From Undaria pinnatifida (lineage: Eukaryota > Sar > Phaeophyceae > Laminariales > Alariaceae), in contig JABAKD010000022.1 of assembly GCA_012845835.1 (NCBI GenBank), positions 7,039,542 to 7,103,541 on the forward strand: 64,000 nucleotides of DNA, in the 5' to 3' direction. The position numbers were made by a program, and so were the translations under genes. The notes under the pieces are model-generated. The model was not told where the DNA came from and made no database searches. It saw nothing but the letters and a program-made list of their open reading frames with translations. Shown piece after piece: positions 25,501 to 36,600 of this stretch; position 1 is the first letter of the stretch, and every line of letters starts with the position of its first letter.

Positions 25501-28500
25501 TTAAGTCTAACGACGTGAGCGTGGTGTTCTTTCTCAAGCATTCTGCGAGAACCTGCACAGAGTAGCATGGGGAAAAAACGGGTGCGAATGTGTGAGGTGG
25601 GCGTACAGCATTCACGACTCACTCGAGAACCATGGTGGACATTTTATTGGTGGATAGTAGAGTTGGCTCTGGTCGTCTTGGCTCTGGTCGTCTTGGCTCT
25701 GGTCGCCTCCTGCCCGAAACTTAACTAGCTCGTGTTTCATGTTGGCAAGCTAGAATCTAGAAGGCTACACTATATTGCGGGAAAATTGTAAACCGATTGC
25801 CCGTACCTTTAACAATGCTTGCTCTTACGTTTATACCCTCGTTCATGCCGCCATGTACTTTATGAAGCTTTGAAAGACAGCTGTAACGCTAACAAAACGT
25901 GTCCACAGCTCTGCCAAAATTCATATTTTGGAGTGATCATATAACGGCGACAACCTTTCGGAAGCTTAGAGGGAAAAAACAACGACGAAACTAAGCCTTA
26001 TATCACGTAACTCACGAATACAGCGTCAGCCACACGTAGGAACGATGCGGGCTGCTCAATCAGGAGAAGTTGCTACAAACGTCGGACTCCAAGGAGTTGT
26101 ATGACACGCGGTCCCTTGCTGCGATCGAGGTGACAGGTATAGGTTGCACTTTTGGGCCAACATTTTTCTGAATTTGACCGTCACCTCAACCGAGGAAAGA
26201 CGCGTGCTACTATAAGAGGTACGGCACTTTTTTTTGTCTGAGGTTCCTTAAATCTGGGAGCTCTTAAGACCTCTCCCAAAAAACTGATCTTGTGGAGAAA
26301 ATAAAGCTGCTACCGGACGACAACGAATCCCATGGCCTAGGTACACAACGAGAAACCGTAAAAAAAAAATGGCCCATTTTCCGACGATTTTGGGTTAAGG
26401 AGTGTCTTAAGTCATTCAGAAACCATTTTAGACGGAAAGTGCTACCTCTTCCGTAGCATGCGTCGAAACTACCCCATATAGCAGGAGGCCTGTTTGTATT
26501 TCCTAACCTGTTGGTACACCTAGCACATGAGATTGTTGGTCGGGTTGAGGGAACAATCTTGATCAAATTCGAGACATTTGGGTGAGGTATGGAGCCCTCT
26601 CAGGCCATTGTCTTATGGTACCCAGATCCGGATCACGGATGTTCCTGACATTCGTTTCGCCGCCCAAAGATCAAGATGCCCACGTACCGTTTCCAAACAG
26701 TGTATGGTAAAAACGAGTCTAGATGCAGAAGCTAACAGCAATGTTCAATGTATTCGTTGGCATTTTTCAGAAGGGTGGTTGTACGATTTCGAAACTCAGA
26801 AACACACACAAACGCGTCGCAGCACCACAACACCCTACAGACCATGGCGATCGAGGTGCGCGAGGGTCAAGCGGCAGCTGCTCGGCAAATGGCCCAGGGG
26901 GCTGCGCATCTTCGCGAAATACTGCTGTTCTGTGCGTGTGTGCTCGCCGGCAAATTTGCGGCCTAACCCGGAGACAACATCTGAACAAGAAATACCTTGT
27001 CCCGATCTCAGCCTGAGATCGGGACGAAACACAAATTTTCGGTAGATTTTCCGATCTTGGAAATTGTCAGAACCAACATTCGTCTCCATATGCAGTGTAC
27101 GCTGATCTTACTGTAGGCGAATCTGGTATAGATCAAGATCTATGGCTTACATCGGGGTACTACAAACAGTGGCCTCAGGCAAGGAAAGAGCCTCGGAAAA
27201 AACGAGGTGGACCTCAGCCCTCCATGGCATGCGTCCGCGTGCAGCATGAACTATGGTAGGCTAAATTATCCCACGATGATAAGCCCACACCTCACAGTAT
27301 GCTTGGGTCCCTGGGTTAACAAGTGTAGGAAGCTCACAAACCAATAACGCGGGCGCCGCTTACGAAGTACAATTATTCTAAGGATGTCGTCTGTGAGTTC
27401 GACGATTTTTGGGGTCGATTCTCATCTTTGGTACTTGTAATACACTATGTGGGTGACGCTTTTCGCTTGATGGGAGGGTTCTTATTGTTTTGTTTTTTTG
27501 AATTTTGTACGTGCAGTATTTAATATATTTGTTTTTCTCCACTACTATAAGTATGATGGTTGGTGTTAGTATTTCTACTCTAGGTGGGACAATTTGAGCT
27601 AGATCTAACATCATATCTATTTTGTAAATGTATTACTGAAGTTTCCACTATACTGCTCTATCATATGTATTTTGGATGGTTTGCGGGTGGAAAGCTTGGT
27701 CAGGGTTGTTGGTACTCGCACGAGTGGTTAAATGCGTAGGTAGGTTTTCTCTAGCTGAGGGTGGTCTTATTATTTCGTTTTTTGTTTTTCTCCACTGTAA
27801 TGGCGGGTTTATACTTGTTTTGCCGCTATTACAAGCGTCTCATAGAGATTGACAGGTTAAGGAAGCACGAAACAAAATAATGCGGGCGTCACAAGCTCGC
27901 CTCCGACAGGGAGTACGCCTGACATCCTTCAGACCCGATGCTTATCAATCCAAATTCTTACTCAGCTGGTAGGTTTGTATCTCGCCAGGTGCGGTATTGA
28001 AATGTGCGTTATATTTGTGAAACTTTGAAGGACAGCTGTAATGCCAACTGTCACGTCAACTAAAGTTACAGACAGCTTTGCCAACAACAAGAAAGGGAGT
28101 GGTCACATAACGGCGGAAACACCACCACCAATGAATTAAACCAACTAAAGTGCAAGCTCAAAAGCCAATAACGCGGGCGCTAAACGTGCCACCAACAGGC
28201 AGCACACCTGGCATCCTTCCACACCTCGGACAGATCACGATCTAGATTATCTAGATCGTCTAGATAATCTAGATCATCTACACTAGATCTTGTATCTGCC
28301 GCTAGATGTTGTACAGGATCTGTACATATAGATCAGCCGGTCGCCCCGGTGGCGTATCAGGTTATCCTCGAGTCTGGTATATAGGTCAGTTTCGTGAGTT
28401 CGAGCCCCGCCAAGTAAGTGCATACTCGTATAAATTCGTTGGGACTTTTTCTTGTGCACAAATTGACTTGCGGAAAGCGCGAGAGCGTGAGTTAGCAACA

Positions 28501-29976
28501 CTCGATCAAAAATTGACGAGCAGTGGGATTGCTGAACCCTATGCGCGATAAAAATTGAAGGCAAGAACCGGGGGGGAGAAGGGACGACACCAGTGACCAC
28601 GGCTTGTCTGGAAGCTGGAAAGTAGATGTGTGTGAAAAAGAAAAAAAGGAAAAAAAAATTAGGTGCAGATCCAACTCCAGAATAATTGGCTACATCATTC
28701 AGATCGCCCCCCCCCCCCCCCCCCCCCTGGTAACATGATCTAAACCATACAGATCTTCCCTTAAAGATCTAGATCGTCAAGTGGGGATCGATGATCTGTT
28801 CAACGTGTGCATCCTTCAGACCATACCTGACATCCTTCAGATCCGATAGTGTTTCCCCGGAGGTTTAACGACGCTAGGGCGCAACGGTAACCCGGAGGCT
28901 TGTCCTCGAGCAATCGCCCTATCGCCCTGGCCCCTGCGTCTCCGATATCATTACTCGCCATGGACAGGCTTCTCACGGCGAGTCCGATGGACATCAGAGC
29001 GCCAACTACTTCCTGCATGGGGAGTGTTTGCAAGCAGGGGTGGCGGTATGTCAGCGTAATGCGCTGCAGTGCGATGTCTTGCCTGCGTGTGGTGTTGCCC
29101 TGTGGGAGCTTATATGGTGCGCCATGTACTCGACAGGCTCGGCATTCGAGTTTGTCAACTATGTATATCATAGCATAGCCTCGGCATAGCGCGTAGAGGG
29201 GTTGCTCTGCACACTCGGGTCCCAATGACACTTCGAAGACTGAGTTCAAGCTGTTGGTGTCTTGAGTGAACCTACCCCGTACATAATCCACGGATTAGGA
29301 GACGCTATCCTTTGCACGCATACGCGGGTTCAGCTGGGTGGGGTACGGCGGCAATATACCACGTACATAACACAACAGGTACGATGCATACCAGGTGTTA
29401 CGAGTCTTGGCAGCGACCGACAACATCATAACAAGGGCTTCCTCGATAAACGAGATAATAATACCTGGTACAGCAGCGTGTGTGACAAACTTGAAGTAGC
29501 ACTCGCGTACTCGTGGAATATCTGTCATACCTCGAAGTATACCTTGTGAATGATAGGCCGAGGCTGCGAATAACCAGGACGGACACTGGATACGCGGACG
29601 TCGTCGGGCAGAAGAAACACAACTCAGCTGTAGCAGTGCTTGAAACACTTAACTAGTACTGGGCTGTTTGTTGTATGAACACTTCGTCCATGAGTACGAC
29701 AACGTTAACAACACTGATAGTACGCAAGCTCACACCTACCTCTACTTCTTCGTCCGTAACGCGCAGCCCATCCAGACGGATGCCGTCCAACTGCGTCTCC
29801 CCGACGGCCAGCGCCTTATTGGTGACCTCCAACAGCTGCGCCAGCGCAACGCTCCGCTTAGAGCCCACGTTTAGCGCTGTCGCGAACATTTCCAAAGCTT
29901 TGTCGTCGTGAGACTGCTGCTGCCGTGCGCGCATGTCAACATCACGGCCCATGATGGATGTCCGGAGGTCATACGA
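16537..29976 (-). CDS. Leucine-rich-repeat protein (ribonuclease-inhibitor type) with giant introns
   Basis: Exons in gene order: 29976-29740, 29012-28827, 25552-25457, 24625-24473, 17792-17482, 16771-16537 (stop). Five exons join in phase 0; the last junction is phase 2 and restores LTM-LDLHSND. About 11 repeats follow the form LxxLxLxxNxIGDEG: RSLSMASNDIGDAG, ASLNLRGNTIGSEG, TSLDLSSNALGSDG, ERLIISNTDMTEVG, RSLDLSSSRIGDEG, RSLDLSRNRIGITG, ANLVLRANLIGDEG, TMLDLHSNDIHDSG. The repeat spacing holds across every junction. The first exon begins either at the acceptor before 29976, implying an upstream exon, or at the ATG at 29952, giving 397 residues. LRR arrays of this class bind proteins; no catalytic domain, signal peptide or membrane segment is seen. 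An extra exon in the 6.7-kb intron cannot be excluded. The start and the TAG-type acceptor at 17793 are the weakest points. Confidence 0.7.
16812..16873 (-). repeat. Partial duplication of the last LRR exon start with a decoy acceptor
   Basis: About 80 bp upstream of the true acceptor, in gene orientation, the sequence again reads GAACAACGGACAG, then a copy of the exon start (CTCGACTTACAC, itself repeated, then AGCAACGACATAC). It mimics the real ACATCAAACAG plus CTCGATTTACACAGC at 16783-16753. Using this acceptor would alter the frame. Confidence 0.7.
16941..17125. repeat. Two-unit tandem repeat of about 100 bp in an LRR-gene intron
   Basis: CACGAATTAAATGCACGACAGGGTCTTCC... at 16941 recurs as CACGAAGTAGATGTACGACAGGGTCTTTC... 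at 17041. Both units continue to a TTGTGAGGCTCGTCC / TTATAAGCCTCGTCC block. Degenerate copies, non-coding. Confidence 0.7.
17825..18020. other. Long G runs flanking a short unique segment
   Basis: Uninterrupted G runs lie at about 17825-17840 and 17995-18020. The second is the reverse of the C-tail of the LINE copy that follows at 18021. The first precedes a short palindromic AGTCTTAAGACT. Confidence 0.7.
17995..19160 (-). mobile_element. Degenerate non-LTR retrotransposon (LINE) 3' part, copy 1
   Basis: In minus-strand order, a patch at 19080-18832 with RCILLNVIVPNLEYARHVW and AAKKILGCSSTTINTVLRAE matches the region after the palm of LINE reverse transcriptases. After frames with stops, the segment 18467-18099 carries a Cys/His cluster ([17 protein letters not shown]) and [20 protein letters not shown]. 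The 3' end reads GGTCAAATGACTAGGGCAAGC..GAGTACG and finishes in about 26 C. It lies in the 6.7-kb intron of the LRR gene. The catalytic palm and the endonuclease are absent, so the copy is dead and 5'-truncated. Confidence 0.75.
19161..22097. other. LRR intron sequence with no recognised gene
   Basis: AT-rich intron sequence. The 162-codon ORF at 20567-21055 has no domain and contains its own small internal repeat (AACGTTTCCTGAGGCTCGCT against AATGTTCCCTGAGGTTTGCT). ATAGGGATCTTCT recurs at 21056 and 21123. Related stretches near 21480 and 22010 share TATGCGAGAAAACCC-type words. Confidence 0.4.
22098..22700. repeat. Degenerate tandem repeat, units of about 170-230 bp
   Basis: Units begin with GCCAATGGAG-like words at about 22098, 22331, 22499 and 22683. 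Each continues through a CACACCGTG..GGGAGGTATCGACCC block and, later, a CCGGGGATGGGACCCTATCG block. Three units are nearly complete and the fourth is partial. No coding sense is seen. Confidence 0.75.
23030..23115 (+). repeat. Dispersed repeat family R, copy 2
   Basis: GAGATCGAAGATTTTGTCGA, then CTTTGCAAGCTGTGTGTGAT and GCTCCGATCGCGCGTA. It matches the copies at 11930, 49993, 55925 and 63625. Confidence 0.65.
23544..23576. other. GC-rich hairpin in an LRR-gene intron
   Basis: GCATGGGTGCCGGC is followed by the spacer GAAT and then GCCGGCACACCCATGC. The arms pair along their full length except for one 2-base bulge, leaving a 4-base loop. It could be the trace of a small palindromic element. 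There is no terminator context. Confidence 0.7.
23950..23986. repeat. Long G homopolymer
   Basis: About 35 consecutive G preceded by CCCCC, inside the LRR-gene intron. It resembles the reverse of a LINE C-tail, but no LINE 3'-end sequence is recognisable beside it. Confidence 0.7.
26199..26464. mobile_element. MITE copy 3 (266 bp), inverted, in an LRR-gene intron
   Basis: Inverted relative to copies 1 and 2. It begins GACGCGTGCTACTATAAGAG and ends CTACCTCTTCCGTAGCATGCGTC. The 4-bp target duplication is GAAA (26195-26198 and 26465-26468). The interior carries the reverse complement of the family words GGGAGAGGTCTTAAG and GGCCATGGG. Confidence 0.85.
26999..27025. other. Perfect 13-bp hairpin with a 1-base loop
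   Basis: GTCCCGATCTCAG, C, CTGAGATCGGGAC: a perfect inverted repeat with one central base. It lies in the LRR-gene intron and has no obvious coding partner. Confidence 0.85.
28239..28275. repeat. Perfect 17-bp inverted repeat in an ATCTAGAT-rich cluster
   Basis: Arms 28239-28255 and 28259-28275 (GATCTAGATTATCTAGA and its complement) are separated by TCG. Further CTAGATCT words follow to about 28315 and again at 28738-28795, on either side of a SINE copy and a run of about 20 C at 28709-28728. Confidence 0.85.
28335..28658 (+). mobile_element. tRNA-derived SINE, copy A
   Basis: The head GCCCCGGTGGCGTATCAGG and a B-box-like GAGTTCGAGCCCC point to a tRNA-like pol III promoter. The body has a TTGACTTGCGGAAAGCGCGA block, a GGGATTGCTGAACCC block and a CCGGGGGGGAGAAGGGA block, ending near CCACGGCTTG with an A-rich tail. 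The same body is found at 41355 (+), 55177 (+), 56395 (-) and 60773 (-). It sits in the LRR-gene intron. Confidence 0.8.
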
Positions 29977-30431
29977 CTGGGACGCCAAAAAGCGGTATCC
30001 TCAAGTGTATGTCGGGTGGAGTCGGGACACCACGCAGGCGACGACGATGGTGAAAACGTGCGGGTGGTACGGATGCGGGCGTCCTGCTTGCTCTGTTCCC
30101 TTTGCCCTCCCTGTTTTACGCTCTTCTGCTGTGTGTGGTAAGAACCGTCATCATGTAGTTATTTCGGTTTCATCAACCCTGTGCGATTCCTGATTGAACT
30201 CGAGTTGTTTTTTTTAAATGCTGAACGGTGCAAAAATTTCAAATTGGCGCGCGTCGAAAAGGCAATATTTACTCCGCCCACTTTTCTGCGCTATCCTGAA
30301 AAAAATGTGCTGGTTTGCGCACACTGCTGCTAGGGGAAGGAGATACTGCTGTTGCTACTGCTGCCGCGCTGCTGCTGCACAAGTCGCGCAGCACGCTTGC
30401 GTTCGTTCGGCTGTCCCCTGGGCTCCTCGGC
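29977..30431. promoter_or_regulatory. Head-to-head spacer between the LRR gene (-) and the DUF6729-like gene (+)
   Basis: The two recognised 5' exons face away from each other here, so this stretch may hold a shared promoter. It has an AT-rich patch (TTTTTTTTAAATG at 30208-30220) but no clear TATA or initiator pair. An upstream LRR exon could also lie within it. The regulatory role is inferred from gene order only. Confidence 0.3.
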
Positions 30432-30579
30432 ATGGCCGACAGTGGCTTACCGGTCGCGTTGGTGAGTGGGGCAGCCTCGCCATGGGCAACAGCAGAAGAA
30501 AACAGGCCTTCTCAAAATGCCATCATTGGAAACAGCAGTAGTAATAGTACCGTCGTCGTACAAAAGGCGGGCTCATTAA

Positions 30580-30610
<31 letters not shown>

Positions 30611-33600
30611 GCAGACAACACACGTGATGTCTGCCGTAGTCCCACCACCGTACACACAGCCTCTCGCCCACCCTCCTCAGCTAGGTCGGGTCGCTCCCTT
30701 CGCCAGCAGCAGTCAGGTTACAGGTGCTGCAGTGGCACAGCAGGTAGCAGGCGCCGCCGCTCACGGGCCTCCCGGGGCTGCTGATGCGATGATGTTGCAC
30801 CATGGGAGAGAGCAGGTTCAGCAGGCTCAGGCTGGGGGAGGGGGGGGCAGCAGCAGTCAACCTGTTGTGGTTACCTCCGTGAGGTTAGCACCGGTTGGAG
30901 GGAGGGTTATCGACCAGACAAAAGTATCGGCTAATGCCAGTGCCGCATCGCACCACCACCACTTCCCTATCGCTGCTGCCGGAGGAGGAGGAGGAGAAGG
31001 AGGAGGAGGAGGAGGAGGAGGAGGAGGAGGAGGAGGGGGGGGAGGGTCAGAGGGAGAAGAAGCACGAGTAGTAGTAGCAGAAGATGCAACAGGAATCGCT
31101 GCTGCGGCTGGCTCAACAGCAGCAGCAGCAGGAGGGGTAGGAGAAGACGGAGTAGGGGGAGGGGGCGACCAAGGGGCGACAGCAGGCGGGCTGCCGTTGC
31201 CCGAACTTGGTTCGGCCGCCAAGATGGAGCGGAAGGATTTGATACTCTTAGAGGTAACAAAGCAGCAAGGAGTGCTTCACGGCTTGAGGGAGCAGCACGC
31301 TGGGAAGAGAGGGCGGTACAAGTGAGTCGGTTTTTCCCCAAAAAAAAAATCAGTCGGCAACTATAGAAGCTGGAATAGAGAAAATTGAAAACTGCTTGGC
31401 CTGTCGGTGCCCTGTGCTGCTCGCTGGTGTTGGTACTGCTGATGTACCACTGCTGGTGCAGTTGCTTCTCAGTACCCAGTACTGGGTCAGTATTGGGTAC
31501 TCTACGCCATTATTTACCCGTTGCTGGGTACGGTACGGCAGTGTATTCCAGTACCTGTTGTTGGGGTACTGCTGTATGTAGCCAGTACCGGTATGATCCA
31601 GCAGGTTGTACCCAGTACAGCAGCAGACTCCTTCGTCGTAAAGTATCATACCAGATATATCAGGCTGCGGGTACCTGATAACGGGTACCTGGTATGTACC
31701 CGGGTACCTCTTGAGCGCTTGGGTGTTGTGTGCAGTACGACAGCAGTTCAGTCGAGCCGTCCTGTTTGCCCTCTTCTCTCCAAATTATTTTCCTTTTGTT
31801 TTTTTCTTCTAATTTCATCTTTTTTTCCTTTTCTTCTTAAATGCAAGTAGTCTGGTGTGCTGGCTTGCATGCTGTGGTTGGCATGGCATGGCCACACCAT
31901 CTTTGCTGCATTTGCAGAGTGTTTCTCTGTCTGGTATGTAGTGACCACAGAGCTCGTCTCTCTATAAATGAATTGACATCAGTAGGAGACACTGGTTGCG
32001 CTGGATGGGTGCAAATATCAGTTCAATGTGAAGAAGACACAAATCAGCTCAGAAATATTGAGCCCAGAGGTTAGGTTTCTTATTTGCGAGATAGTTCGCT
32101 CTACCAGTACAACGGCTCCCTGATTTCTTATTTATTATTGCAGCAAACATCAACCCGGCCTTATTTTTACTGCCTTGTTTCTTACTGCCATTACTGTTTA
32201 GTACGTAGGTGTTTTGTAGTGTATGACGACGGGCGCACTGTATATTCGAAGTATGCCGCCAGTACGATTTTACTGGCAGTACACTTATACTGGCTGAGAG
32301 CATGAGTATATTCCCAGTGACTTTTGGCTCTTTTCCCAGCGACTTTATTCTCTGGGCTCTGTCGCCGGGTTGTTCCACAATACCCAAATCCCCTGCTTTT
32401 CAACACTATTTTCAGGTCTAATCCATCTTTTTTTAGCCATCCCCTGCCCTGTTTTGGATCAAGTGATACCACGATTAGGCTCTGTAGCTCATGAAGCTCT
32501 ACTCCATATTTCGTCTGACTTCCGTACAGAAATTGGCGAGTGTTATAATGCTTAGTTTGGGTAAGCTATTGGTTAACCTTTTGCAAGTGGTCAAACGAAC
32601 TAATACCCCACTTACCTTAAGCAAATGGCGTCGTCGACAGACCGTGGGTTTTTGGGGTCGTGGGTTCGAGCCCCACATCCACAATAATAAACTTTTCAGA
32701 CTTTCCCCATGGCGAACTTGAAAAATACTCTCCCCGGTATACCCAGGAAATGAAAAGGCTTGGATATTTGACAGGTCCGCCCGTATATCCGGCCGACCTG
32801 CTATCCTGCCGTTTCAGGGGGGGAGAGTGTTACAAAGCTTAGTTTGGGTAAGCTTTTGGTTAACCTTTTGCAAGTGGTCCAACGGACTAATACCCCAGTA
32901 ATTCCTCAGCACTTCTCACTCGCCAAGGACTCATCGCTTCAATACCTGGTACATCGCAAGTACTTCAGCAAGATACCAGGTACATACCACGTACGGTATA
33001 ATACCTGGTACATACGGTACAATTATCATACGTGTGGCGTCTGGGTTGTTTTCCTGGGGCATGGTGGCCGGGCTCTTGGCATTTTCAAGTCGCCAACTTG
33101 CGCCAATGCAATCAACCATGGAACTCCGCCGCTTCACAGGATCTGTTCTGTTCCTCTTGCTTGTACTCTGTACTCGTAGCTTTCAACTGGCAACGACGGC
33201 GGCGGAGAGCAGACGAACCACAAACCCGGGTGTGATACTGTATGTATGCGTGGCAAGGAAAATGATCTCCTCGACTTCATTGACTTTTTACGGGCTTAGG
33301 TCACATGAAGGCCACAGCCACTACGAGTCGGATGTGTACGTGTAGTGTATACCCTCAACCTTAGATATGCCACTGGGACCCGCGTGCAGAGCAACCGCTC
33401 TGGACGCTAAAAGCACTTGTCGAAAATCAAATTGTATTGCAACTGATATACACTTATTTCATACACCCCACAAATCGCCATCTATAGAACGGAAAACTTC
33501 ACAAATCAAAGAAAGGAGTAAACGAGAGTGAGGGAGGATGGAGGGAGAGACGAGGACTTTGGGCCCGATGGATGGGTTAGTGTTTTCCGCTGCCATCTCC

Positions 33601-36600
33601 GGCCTAAAGTTGTCCAGAACTGTGATGCGAATGGGAAGTGAAGCGAAAATGACCGAACAAATCCCCTGGGCGGCGCTTCCGTCGGGGCCCCGTCACTGGC
33701 CGGGGGCGGGCGATGGGGCGTTGGCTCACAGTTTCGCCCCCTCGCCGCCAATTTGTGGCTCCTCTTCAACTACTGTATGCTGAAGGAATGCAGTGTCCTG
33801 GCTGTTAAATTCTTCGGGCATTGCACTGGCTGCGCCAGCTGGTGCCTAGCCCCAGCCCCAGCAGTACACAATGACACCATCACTACGCTTTTCGAAACCA
33901 TTCATACGAGTAGATGTTAATAGTAGCTGCGGCAGCTGGCCTCGAGGTCACAAGACACAGTAACGGCACCGTCTGGTCTCCAATCCGGGCCGCATGAATG
34001 CGGCAGCGGGTGCGGTAAAGCAACCATGGTAGACGCGATTCACATGCGTGCCCTTAGCCCCCCCCACCGCTACCACTGCCCCGCCTGCCCGCTTACCTGT
34101 CTACCTGTCTGTCTGCCTGTCTGTCTGCCTGCATGCCTGTCTTCCCGCCTGTCTTTCCGGTTGTCTGTTTTTCTGGCTGCCTCGCTGCCTGCGTGCTTTC
34201 ACGCGTCCTCGGCGCTATATACCGGGGCGCGTCATGAACGCAAACGTTACGTTTCATGGATCATGTGTGGACGAACAGCTCGGCGGACCAGAAGATGAAA
34301 GACCGGGCAGAGAGAATACTGCTCGACCTCAGGTCCAACATCCTGCCGCATGAACGCCGCTTGATGTCGAAACCCAAAGAATCGTCAGACGCCCCCGCCG
34401 CAGCCGCCGCAGCCGCCCCAGCCGCGTCCGCTGCTTCCAGCAAGAGCGCGAGCAAGAAACACGGAAAGGGCGTTTCGCTGTCGTCGACGTTGTCGTCATC
34501 ATCGTCGCCTTTATTAGCGTTGTTGGGAGGCATGAACGGGGCGGGGTCTGGTGCGGTTGTCGGTGGTGACCCTCGCCCAGCCGGTGCGGACGCGGACGCG
34601 GATCAGGAGGATGAGGACGATGATGATGAGGGGGAGGGGGAAGGGGAGGGCTGCTACAGCGACGACGATGGGGGGGGGGGGCAAAAAGAGCCCGCCATTC
34701 CTCCCAGCGCCAAGAGACGGATCAAGCAGGCACGGATGTTCAATAGTGTTTTTTGTTAACCCCTTTAGAAGTGAACCCACGACAAACTACTTTTAGTTAC
34801 TGTGTGTTTCTTTGGCAGTAGTAGAAGGTTAAGGCGGGAAGAAGCTTTATCGCGTTAATCAGATTCAACAGCCTCTATCGCACGAGGAGACGGTATGTCG
34901 CCGCCCGGTCTACGTCTTTCCTCCGCACGGCAACATTTCACGCGCTTCTTTTACCTCAAAACGACTCCAGGTGTCGTAGTCGCTTGGTAAGGTTTTTATC
35001 CGCTGTCTCATCCCCTGTATCACCCCCCCTCGGTCTGGTTTTTGTCAAGAAACCATCTTTAGTAGGCACTGAGATTTCAATTCAATGTTGGTCTACACGT
35101 TCCACATTTCTCTTTCATTCTTCAATAGTCCACGCGCTGTTTCGGCCTCTTCTATTTGACGACTCCAGGTGAAGGCTCTCTGTAAGGATGGCGCTCTCGC
35201 GCGAGCTCAGTCTTGCATATTTTATCCCAAGGGTCCATCGGAGGGAGGGGGCGAGGGGGAACCCGCCGGCGAGGTGCCTCCCGTCATCTACGTTGAGGCG
35301 CCACACGTGTACTACTCGAAGCAGGTGCCGAAGCAGCCCCCGTGCCCGAAACACGGCTGGGAGTCGACCGGCGAGGTGGGTTTCCCCCTTCCATGCGAAG
35401 GATGTCAGGAGGCGTCACTTAATTCATGCAAAGGATGTCAGGAGGCGTCACTTTATCCGTTGATAGACACCACCTTTGCCTAGATTTGCCCTGCTTGGCA
35501 CCACACTACAAGTAGCAGCCCCCCGATAAGGCGGTCTGTGTAAGGCGGTATCCCGATACACGGCAGTCAAAATCGCTTGGCGCTACTGGTGAATTGCACT
35601 CATAAGTTGGAATGAATAGGGCGGCTTCCCTCAATAAGGCGGTCATATTGCTCTAACGGCGCACCACTGCCTTGCTGGGGGACCCCTAAAGTGCTGTGCT
35701 AGGTTTTAGTGTGGAACACTCGGCCCTACTCCCTTGACGGTGCGCGTTTTTCCTTGCTTGACGTGTTTCCTAATCTAGTTTGTTGAATGGGGTGGATGGA
35801 GAGTGTCAGATATAACGCTTGAACGTGTTCTCTACGTGTGTTAGATTGCCATTGGCCCCATTTTGCGCCGCACATACAGGTCCGCATTTTACCGACCAAG
35901 AGCTAAAGCAGATTAGCGGCTGGCGGGATCTCTTGAATTTTGAGCCTTTTGTCTATGGTTTTTGGGGTGTTCCCTGTTTTTTTTTGTGCGTTTTGTGTTT
36001 TGTGTTTTCGTTCTATGTTTTCGTTTTTTGTTCTATTTTGTGTGTGTGTTTATGCCGTCGTTGTCTTGCGTTTTGTGTTTTGTTTTTCGGTTTTGTGTTT
36101 TCGTTTTATGTTCTATTTTTTTGTGTGGGTGTTTATGCCGTCATTGTCTTGTGTTTTGTGTTTTGCGGTTGTGTGTTGTAAAATTTTTGCTGTTACCGTG
36201 CGTGCGTGCGTATGAAACAGGATGCTACCGAGGCCCAAACACATGTCTTGTAACGAAGGTGGACGAAATCAGTCGATCCCCGTAGGACAACGGCCCCTCG
36301 TCCAGCTCGATAGAACGGGCCAACAGCCAAGCGCCACAGAACAACAGCCACCACTCGCTTTATTGCTCGATGCTCGAAACCAACTGCTGCGTTACGAGTC
36401 GACGTTCAACTAACTGTACTTACTCCCGTCGGTCCATTTTGCGCCGGTCCACTTCCCGAAGGTGGAGTCGAAGGGTTGGACCAAAGGCAGGCGCGTGTCG
36501 GGACTGCTGGAAGATGGCTATTTGGTAGGCACGAAGCATGTCTGCCGGCTGTGCAAGAAGGAGCGAGCAGCCCTAGAGGTGATGGTGGTGGTGGTGGTGA

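Noticed and set aside
27180-27240. Possible fourth MITE terminus (GGCATGCGTCCGCG)
   Set aside because: Only the last nine bases resemble the terminus and no partner end or target duplication is present.
30857-31341. Long minus-strand ORFs rich in Pro or Leu
   Set aside because: They are shadows of the GGAGGA- and GCAGCA-type repeats in exon 1 of the DUF6729-like gene.
32618-32692. Possible tRNA gene around the perfect T-arm at 32658-32678
   Set aside because: The T-arm pairs perfectly, but no matching 5' acceptor strand (TGTGGAT) or D-arm lies at the right distance, so it is treated as a tRNA-derived fragment.
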